Of a DNA stretch of 64,000 bases, positions 58,286 through 64,000 are shown one piece after another. The stretch covers positions 1 to 64,000 of the forward strand of contig JAGNKE010000008.1 in NCBI GenBank assembly GCA_018000295.1, given 5' to 3'. This DNA comes from Alphaproteobacteria bacterium (GTDB lineage Bacteria > Pseudomonadota > Alphaproteobacteria > Micavibrionales > Micavibrionaceae). Below the pieces are notes generated by a model. That model was not told where the DNA came from. It did not search any database and worked only from the letters and a program-made list of their open reading frames with translations. A program made the translations under genes and the position numbers. Positions within the stretch are counted from its first letter, which is position 1. Each line of letters starts with the position of its first letter.

Positions 58286-60226
58286 ATGACCGCAAAAGAC
58301 CCCTGGTCGGCCCGCAAGAACCTTTACAGTACGACTGTTCCCAAGGAAGTGGAAAAGCCCAAGAGGCGCTGGAACGTGCTGTCGATCCTGTGGCTGGCCG
58401 TCAAGCGGACCTGCACGGTGATTGGGGCATTCGTTCTCATTACAACTGCGCTGATCGCGTGGACGTTTTCCTCGCTTCTGTCGGAGGTGGAGTACGACAA
58501 AGGGCTGCCGGAGAAATTCGTGCTGATGCTCAATCTGGACGGGAATATGGGCGATCTGGCTCGGGATGTCAGTTTCGCCGATCCGTTCGCCGGGCCGGGC
58601 GTGACCCTGCGTGATTGGCTGGAGGCACTGGATCGGGCCAAGACGGACCCCCGCGTGAAGGGGATTTATGGCCGCATGGACGCGGGCGGCTACGGGCTGG
58701 CGCATATTGAGGAGATGAGAAAAGCCATCAAGGATTTCCGGCAAAGCGGGAAGTTCGCTTATGTTTATTCTTCTTCTTACGGGGAATTAGGGGGGCTTGG
58801 AAATTATTATCTTGCCCTTGCCTTTCAGGAAGTCTGGATGCAGCCGATGGGCGTCATCGCCATTACCGGCGTGAGCGCCGAGCTGCCGTTTTTCCGCAAT
58901 ATTTTCGATATGGTTGGAGTCGAGCCGCAGTTTTTCCAGCGTAAAGATTATAAATCTGCCTATGAAAGCCTGACGCATACGCAGATCACAGAACCGAACC
59001 GGCGGATGATGGAGTATCTGATCAAGGATCTGACGGATACGTTGCAGGTTGATATCTCTGCCGATCTGGGCATCCGGCCGGAGAGTTTCAAGGCGCTGGT
59101 GGATAAGGGGTTGTTTACCGCCCCTGAAGCGCTGGATGCCGGGTTGATCGACAAGGCGGATTATGCCGATGTGCTGGTCAAGCAGATGAACAAGCAGGTC
59201 ACGGGCGATCCCGCGGTCGATGCGGATTACATCGACCTTAACGCCTATATCAATGAGGAGCGCAACAAGCAGGCGACTCTGGCTGATGAGATCATGGCCG
59301 CCGCGCAAACGCAGGAAAAGAAGGATGACGGCAAGCCTTCTATCGCTTTGATCTATGCGGTCGGGATGATTTTGCCGAGTCAGGACGGGGATGCGCCTGA
59401 CCTGTTCGATGACGGGGTGGCCGCTGCTGATCAGATTGCGGGGGCGCTGATCGAGGCTGCGCGGGACGAGATGATCAAGGCGGTTGTGTTGCGGGTGGAC
59501 AGTCCCGGCGGGTCGCCGGTGGCTTCAGAGAGTATTTTGCGCGCGGTGCAGATGGTGCAGGAGCAGGGCAAACAGGTCATTGTTTCCATGGGGCCCACGG
59601 CGGCGTCAGGAGGATATTGGATTTCGGCCTATGCGAACCAGATTTTCGTGCTGCCCACCACGATCACCGGGTCGATCGGGGTTGTGGGCGGGAAGTTTTC
59701 CGCCAAGGAGTTCTGGGCGAAGATCGGAGTGAACTGGGAGCGCATCCAGTGGGGACAGAATGCAGGGATGTGGTCCATGAATACGCCGTTTTCAGAGACG
59801 GAAGCGCAGCGCATGAATGCCATGCTGGATAATGTCTATAATAACTTTCTCCAGCGCGTGGCCTCGGGGCGTAAAATGACCGTTGACGAGGTGGACCGGA
59901 TCGCCGGCGGACGGGTGTGGACCGGAAAAAGCGCGGTTAAGATCGGTCTGGCCGACCGGATTGGTGGGCTGGAGGATGCGCTTGACTATGCGGCGCTGCA
60001 GATCGGGGCAAAGACGCGCAAGGATGTTCATGTGGTGATCATGCCCAAGCCGCTGACGGCCATCGAGAAGTTCATGCAGCTTTTGCAGCAGGAGGTTTTC
60101 TTCCGCAGCCATTTAAAGACGCAAGCGGAGATTCTGGAGACGGCCAAGCCTTATCTGGCAGAGATGCAAATCCTGAGCGATCCGCAGTCTTTTTCCGTTT
60201 ATTCTCCGGTCGAGATCAAACCCTGA
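58286..60226 (+). CDS. sppA: signal peptide peptidase SppA, long form
   Basis: A 646-residue SppA with one N-terminal membrane anchor (about 35-60) and two tandem ClpP-like domains facing the periplasm. The catalytic lysine is K223 in [11 protein letters not shown], and the nucleophile is S441 in [34 protein letters not shown] [20 protein letters not shown] is seen near residue 550. It degrades remnant signal peptides. The size is that of the E. coli 67-kDa form. Confidence 0.95.
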   Translation: MTAKDPWSARKNLYSTTVPKEVEKPKRRWNVLSILWLAVKRTCTVIGAFVLITTALIAWTFSSLLSEVEYDKGLPEKFVLMLNLDGNMGDLARDVSFADPFAGPGVTLRDWLEALDRAKTDPRVKGIYGRMDAGGYGLAHIEEMRKAIKDFRQSGKFAYVYSSSYGELGGLGNYYLALAFQEVWMQPMGVIAITGVSAELPFFRNIFDMVGVEPQFFQRKDYKSAYESLTHTQITEPNRRMMEYLIKDLTDTLQVDISADLGIRPESFKALVDKGLFTAPEALDAGLIDKADYADVLVKQMNKQVTGDPAVDADYIDLNAYINEERNKQATLADEIMAAAQTQEKKDDGKPSIALIYAVGMILPSQDGDAPDLFDDGVAAADQIAGALIEAARDEMIKAVVLRVDSPGGSPVASESILRAVQMVQEQGKQVIVSMGPTAASGGYWISAYANQIFVLPTTITGSIGVVGGKFSAKEFWAKIGVNWERIQWGQNAGMWSMNTPFSETEAQRMNAMLDNVYNNFLQRVASGRKMTVDEVDRIAGGRVWTGKSAVKIGLADRIGGLEDALDYAALQIGAKTRKDVHVVIMPKPLTAIEKFMQLLQQEVFFRSHLKTQAEILETAKPYLAEMQILSDPQSFSVYSPVEIKP

Positions 60227-60233
60227 TTTTTTT

Positions 60234-61028
60234 TCAGGCGCTGGCGGCTCTGCGGGTTGACCGTTCCGGCGTGGCGCTGTCTTCAGTACGCTCACCTGAG
60301 GGTTTTCCGACTTGCAGGCGCGGCGGGGGCGGGTTGTCGTCCAGCATCGGTTTCAAATCGTCATACATTTCGTAGAACGACATATAGATGTGTTCTGCGC
60401 CGATATTTTTTTCAATGATCGCCACGGCGGCATGAATTCCGAAGGCTATGGGGACTATGGCGCACGGTAGATGTTCTTTTGCGGCGAGGGCGGCGATGAC
60501 GTCCTTGCGGCGGTCGCCGATATACCAGACGACATCGTTTTCATTCAGTTCCAGATTCAGCCATTGAAGGGCGGTGAGGATCGGCTCGGGGCTGGGTTTG
60601 GATTTGGTGATGTCCTCGCGGAACACCGTTACAGGAAAGTGCTTGTTCAGTTCGAATTTTTCAAGAATGTCGTGGCCGTAACCCTTACCGAGGCCATTGC
60701 TGACCAGGGCCATCGGAATCTGGTGCTGCTCGAAAAGTTCCAGAAGCGTGAAAAGGCCGGGGCAGGGCTGAACGATCTGCTCAACGGGTTTGCGGCGGAT
60801 TTTGTGCATGGCGCGGTGGACCAGCAGACGAGGCTGCTTTCTATTCTTGTGCCAGAGAGGGATGATGCGCCCCTTGCCGCCGCGCCGAAAGAGCCATGTG
60901 AAGAACTTTGAAATTCTGTAGCCGATGTTATCCAGCGTTTCAAGGATATGCAGCAGGCGCGGGTTGATATGGCGAACGGCGGTTCCGTCCATGTCGAAAA
61001 TCACAATTGTCGGTTTTTTTATTGCCAT
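60234..61028 (-). CDS. HAD-family phosphatase
   Basis: A 264-residue haloacid dehalogenase hydrolase. VIFDMDGTAVRHINP holds the nucleophile and acid aspartates, ALVSNGLGKGYG the motif II serine, the K in SKPSPEPILTAL is motif III, and YIGDRRKDVIAA motif IV. A basic insert after motif I (KFFTWLFRRGGKGRI) is the cap or a membrane-associating segment. The C-terminal 30 residues are proline- and arginine-rich. The substrate is unknown. It is convergent with sppA, eight bases apart. Confidence 0.85.
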   Translation of the reverse strand: MAIKKPTIVIFDMDGTAVRHINPRLLHILETLDNIGYRISKFFTWLFRRGGKGRIIPLWHKNRKQPRLLVHRAMHKIRRKPVEQIVQPCPGLFTLLELFEQHQIPMALVSNGLGKGYGHDILEKFELNKHFPVTVFREDITKSKPSPEPILTALQWLNLELNENDVVWYIGDRRKDVIAALAAKEHLPCAIVPIAFGIHAAVAIIEKNIGAEHIYMSFYEMYDDLKPMLDDNPPPPRLQVGKPSGERTEDSATPERSTRRAASA

Positions 61029-61097
61029 AACAGATTTCTCATTCTTCCGAGAATATACACCATCTGCGGCAGAAAGGGCCGAAAAAACGCAAATCCC

Positions 61098-63089
61098 CTA
61101 TGATAGGAGGCTGATAACTTTTTTCTCGATATGGCGGGCGGTCAGGCCCGCTTCGTCATATTGCCGTTCGGGGTCGTCCTGATCCTGAAAGCGGTCGGGG
61201 AGCTTTAAGTAACGGATTTTTAGACGTGAGGACAGTAGGTCGTTTTCACTCAGCACTTCCAGAACTTTGGAACCAAAACCTCCGGAGGAGCCTTCCTCGA
61301 TGACAATTAGGGCTTTGTGGTTTGAGGCCAGTTCCTTTACAAGAGCGATGTCGAGAGGCTTTGCAAAGCGGGCGTCGGCAATCGTGGGGGCGATGCCCTT
61401 TTTATTCAGGTTTTCCGCTGCGAGGAGACATTCGTGCAGGCGCGTTCCGTAACTGAGAATTGCTATTTCTGATCCTTTGCGGATTATTCTGCCCTTACCG
61501 ATTTCCAGAATTTCAGGTTTTTCGGGCAGGGGAGCGCCCGTGCCGTTGCCGCGCGGGAAGCGGAAGGCGATTGGCCCGTCATTATAGGCGGCGGCCGTTG
61601 CCACCATATGGACCAGTTCGGATTCATCCGCCGGAGCCATCAGAACAAAGTTGGGCAGGCAACCGAGATAGGCGATATCGAAGGCGCCTGCGTGGGTCTG
61701 GCCGTCTGCGCCCACTAGTCCGGCACGGTCGAGCGCAAAGCGCACGGGCAGGTTTTGTATGGCGACATCATGAACGATCTGGTCGTAGGCGCGTTGAAGG
61801 AATGTGGAGTAAATCGCCACGAAAGGCTTATAGCCCTCCGCCGCCAATCCTGCGGCGAAGGTTACGGCGTGCTGTTCGGCGATGCCGACGTCGAACATCC
61901 GTTCGGGAAATTCCTGGCCGAACATATCCATGCCCGTGCCGGAGGGCATGGCGGCGGTGATTCCGACAATTTTTTGGTCTTTTTTGGCCTCACTGATGAG
62001 TGCCTTTGCAAAGACGTTCGTGTAGCTGGGGGCACCGATTGCTGTTTTCGCCTGTGCGCCTGTGATGACGTCGAATTTGCGGACGCCGTGCATCTTGTCG
62101 TCGGAATTTTCCGCAGGCAGATAGCCTTTGCCCTTTTGCGTGATGACGTGGATCAGGACCGGGCCTTCGTGGTCCGCCTCCTTTATATTGCGGAGCACGG
62201 GGAGAAGGTGGTCGAGGTTATGGCCGTCCACCGGACCGATGTAATAAAAGCCCATTTCCTCGAAAAAGGTTCCGGAGCCGAGCGCGTTCCTCGCGGTTTC
62301 TTCCGTTTTCTTGACGGCGTTGCGGATCGGCGAGGGGAGTATATCGGTGATTCTTTTGCCGAACTCTCGGACATTGTGGTAGGAGCGCGAGGAGACGATG
62401 CGCGTCAGGTAGCGGCTCATGGCGCCGACGGGCGGGGCGATCGACATTTCATTGTCATTGAGAATCACGATCAGGCGCGTTTTTTCATCGTTGATCGTGA
62501 GGCTGCCCGCGTTGTTCATGGCTTCGTAGGCCATGCCCGCGGACATCGCGCCGTCGCCGATTACACAAATGACGTGGTTGTTTTTTTCTTCTCCCGCCTG
62601 TTTTGCGAGATCACGTGCCACGGCCATACCGAGGCCTGCTGAAATGGACGTTGAGCTGTGTGCGGCCCCGAAGGGATCGTATTCGCTTTCGTCGCGTTTG
62701 GTAAAGCCGGAGAGGCCGCCGCCCTGACGCAGGGTATGCATTCTGTACCGACGACCCGTCAGAATTTTGTGGGGGTAGGATTGGTGGCCGACGTCCCAGA
62801 TCAGGCGGTCAGTCGGCGTATCGAAGACGGCATGGAGGGCGACGGTCAGTTCCACGACACCCAGACCCGCGCCGAGATGTCCGCCCGTGCGGGAGACGGA
62901 ATCGATCATGAAGCGCCGGACGTCCTCGGCCAGAAGTTTGAGTTCCTCGTCGCTCAGGGTTTTGAGGTCGGCGGGGGTGTTGATCCGGTCCAGTGCCGGA
63001 AAGGGCGAAGGGACCGCCGGGAGATTCTTTGCGGCTTCGCTTTCAACAATGAGGGCGTTGTCTTGAGCTTTTTCGTGGGCTGTTTTCAT
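61098..63089 (-). CDS. dxs: 1-deoxy-D-xylulose-5-phosphate synthase
   Basis: DXS joins pyruvate and glyceraldehyde 3-phosphate with thiamine diphosphate at the entry of the MEP isoprenoid route. The 663-residue product has [56 protein letters not shown] (thiamine diphosphate site) and [18 protein letters not shown]. It is about 20 residues longer at the N-terminus than usual. ispA lies upstream with two small genes between, so isoprenoid genes are clustered. Confidence 0.98.
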   Translation of the reverse strand: MKTAHEKAQDNALIVESEAAKNLPAVPSPFPALDRINTPADLKTLSDEELKLLAEDVRRFMIDSVSRTGGHLGAGLGVVELTVALHAVFDTPTDRLIWDVGHQSYPHKILTGRRYRMHTLRQGGGLSGFTKRDESEYDPFGAAHSSTSISAGLGMAVARDLAKQAGEEKNNHVICVIGDGAMSAGMAYEAMNNAGSLTINDEKTRLIVILNDNEMSIAPPVGAMSRYLTRIVSSRSYHNVREFGKRITDILPSPIRNAVKKTEETARNALGSGTFFEEMGFYYIGPVDGHNLDHLLPVLRNIKEADHEGPVLIHVITQKGKGYLPAENSDDKMHGVRKFDVITGAQAKTAIGAPSYTNVFAKALISEAKKDQKIVGITAAMPSGTGMDMFGQEFPERMFDVGIAEQHAVTFAAGLAAEGYKPFVAIYSTFLQRAYDQIVHDVAIQNLPVRFALDRAGLVGADGQTHAGAFDIAYLGCLPNFVLMAPADESELVHMVATAAAYNDGPIAFRFPRGNGTGAPLPEKPEILEIGKGRIIRKGSEIAILSYGTRLHECLLAAENLNKKGIAPTIADARFAKPLDIALVKELASNHKALIVIEEGSSGGFGSKVLEVLSENDLLSSRLKIRYLKLPDRFQDQDDPERQYDEAGLTARHIEKKVISLLS

Positions 63090-63202
63090 GGTGGATCAGT
63101 TTTATAGGAAACCCTCATGAAGCGCAAAACGTTTTTAAGCCCGTTTTCAACAGACTTAAAATGATAAAACTCAAGTTAAAACAAGTTGTTAGCTCATTCC
63201 AC

Positions 63203-63454
63203 CTAGGCTGACGGTCCTGTGAAGCTGACCGAGGCGACCGCTGCGGGTGCCTGAACACCTGCGGACGGGGCGCCGACGCCGCCGGAGACGCCGTTGCTGA
63301 TGACTTCGCCAGCGCTCTGGCCTATATCCAGAATTGCATTCATGGCACCCAGAGCAATACTTGCGTTAAAGAAAGAGCCGACCGTTTTCAGCGGGTCGGG
63401 CGTACCGGATCCCGGTGAGCCATCGCCGAAAATCGTATCCATGATGTAGGACAT
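63203..63454 (-). CDS. small glycine/alanine-rich protein, unknown
   Basis: An 83-residue protein with a GDGSPGSGTPDP start, a hydrophobic helix (NASIALGAMNAILDIG) and a Gly/Ala/Ser/Pro-rich end. No family is recognised. It lies between ispA and dxs on the same strand, 113 bases before dxs, so it may be part of a common transcript. Confidence 0.55.
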   Translation of the reverse strand: MSYIMDTIFGDGSPGSGTPDPLKTVGSFFNASIALGAMNAILDIGQSAGEVISNGVSGGVGAPSAGVQAPAAVASVSFTGPSA

Positions 63455-63506
63455 ATCGTACCCCTCTTCTTTGAGCCCCTACTTTAACAGGCAAGGGGAG
63501 GACGAG

Positions 63507-63809
63507 TCAAATCTGCTGGGACACCGAGAGAGAGACCCACACCGCTTTCACGGGTTTGCGGATATCGTTGTCGGCGACCTGCACCAGAAGGATTTGCTGG
63601 CGTTCCATGATGCGGGCGTATGTCGCCTGATTCATGGGTTCCATCTGGAGAAGGACGGAATCGGATTGTGAATCATAGACATAGACTTCGCCGCGCTCGG
63701 CGTCGATCTGGACCCATTCAGGAGTCAGACCCAGATCTTCGGCGTAGAAAAAACCAATTTCACCCTGCTTGTTCAGGATGAGGCTAGCTTTCATGGTCTT
63801 GATGTTCAT
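63507..63809 (-). CDS. 100-aa beta-rich protein, unknown
   Basis: A 100-residue protein with alternating hydrophobic segments (ASLILNKQGEIGFFYAEDLG, EVYVYDSQSDSVLLQMEP and KAVWVSLSVSQQI). It probably folds as a small beta sandwich or roll. No signal peptide or known family is seen. Starts are possible at ATG 63809 or 63794; neither has a strong ribosome site. It begins 12 bases after the ispA stop on the same strand, so it is probably co-transcribed with ispA. Confidence 0.6.
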   Translation of the reverse strand: MNIKTMKASLILNKQGEIGFFYAEDLGLTPEWVQIDAERGEVYVYDSQSDSVLLQMEPMNQATYARIMERQQILLVQVADNDIRKPVKAVWVSLSVSQQI

Positions 63810-63821
63810 CGGATATGGCGC

Positions 63822-64000
63822 TCAGGCGCGGCGTTCAAGCACGTACTGGGCCAGACGCTGAAGTTTTTCGGCGCGGCCATCGAAGATCTTCAGGTGCCCT
63901 ATCGCCTGCCGAACCAGAATTTCCGCCCGGTTTTTGGCCTGTTCCTTGCCCATGGTGGATACGAAGGTGGATTTTCCGGCTTGTGAGTCTTTTCTTGTGT
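63822..64000 (-). CDS. ispA: farnesyl diphosphate synthase, C-terminal part (cut by window end)
   Basis: The frame enters from the right edge and ends at TGA 63822-63824. It shows the C-terminal features of short-chain prenyl synthases: AGKSTFVSTMGKEQAKNRAE, LVRQAIGHL and LAQYVLERRA. The GK-x-T-x-V segment follows the second aspartate motif in ispA proteins. With dxs two genes downstream the order fits the usual xseB-ispA-dxs cluster. Only about 59 residues are visible. Confidence 0.82.
   Translation of the reverse strand, partial: TRKDSQAGKSTFVSTMGKEQAKNRAEILVRQAIGHLKIFDGRAEKLQRLAQYVLERRA

Noticed and set aside
1..64000. CRISPR array, insertion sequence, prophage or rRNA
   Set aside because: No regular spaced repeats, transposase, phage structural genes or rRNA sequence were seen.

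Overview
The window reads as chromosome of an alphaproteobacterium. The signs are a C4-pathway 5-aminolevulinate synthase, a grpE-dnaK-dnaJ-dapB string on the minus strand with hrcA beyond it and rph-rdgB-hemW divergent from hrcA, pyruvate phosphate dikinase, a bactofilin, an Rnf-like membrane protein, a 17-kDa-antigen-like glycine-zipper lipoprotein and ispA...dxs. A deep-branching, Micavibrio-like lineage is my guess from the flavour of the small secreted proteins; it is inference only.

Region 1-5073 looks like the end of an integrated element. It is more A/T-rich than the rest and ends in a large serine recombinase whose last 17 codons lie inside the 3' part of a minus-strand tRNA-Leu(UAA). 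Its cargo is stress related: an nsrR-type Rrf2 regulator with a DUF1971 gene, a divergent flavohaemoglobin (hmp) behind a near-perfect inverted repeat, and an SMR exporter of the Gdx type preceded by a sequence that closely matches a guanidine-III riboswitch. The other attachment end is outside the window.

5141-15118 holds a MarR regulator, a pentapeptide-repeat gene that seems frameshifted, uvrC, a bactofilin, nth, an Ada-like O6-alkylguanine methyltransferase, a two-component pair and a secreted VWA protein. 15242-25405 is the protein-quality and housekeeping block (dapB, dnaJ, dnaK, grpE, a secreted protein, hrcA; then rph, rdgB, an orphan IcmD-like membrane protein, hemW).

25426-37895 mixes exported proteins of unknown role with a free-standing C-terminal region of an MgpS/Suv3-like helicase, a Rap1a-like protein, a polyprenyl synthase, ppdK, ygfZ and a family 9 glycosyltransferase. 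37966-46684 holds a peptide-type ABC substrate-binding protein whose start codon overlaps that of a divergent macro-domain gene, a PfkB kinase with a coupled MORN-type gene, a TetR regulator, an RnfD-like protein overlapping a DUF2330 gene, and hemA.

46763-64000 contains a YjfB-like small protein, a zincin-fold protein that has lost its HExxH motif, htpG, pdxH, a glycine-zipper lipoprotein, fabI, yciI and PaaI-like genes, a GxxExxY gene between inverted repeats, aroC, a flavin reductase-like gene, sppA, a HAD phosphatase, dxs, two unknown small genes and the 3' end of ispA. Intergenic spaces are short, many neighbouring genes overlap by ATGA, and several clear Rho-independent terminators separate the units. 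No CRISPR array, rRNA or insertion sequence was seen.
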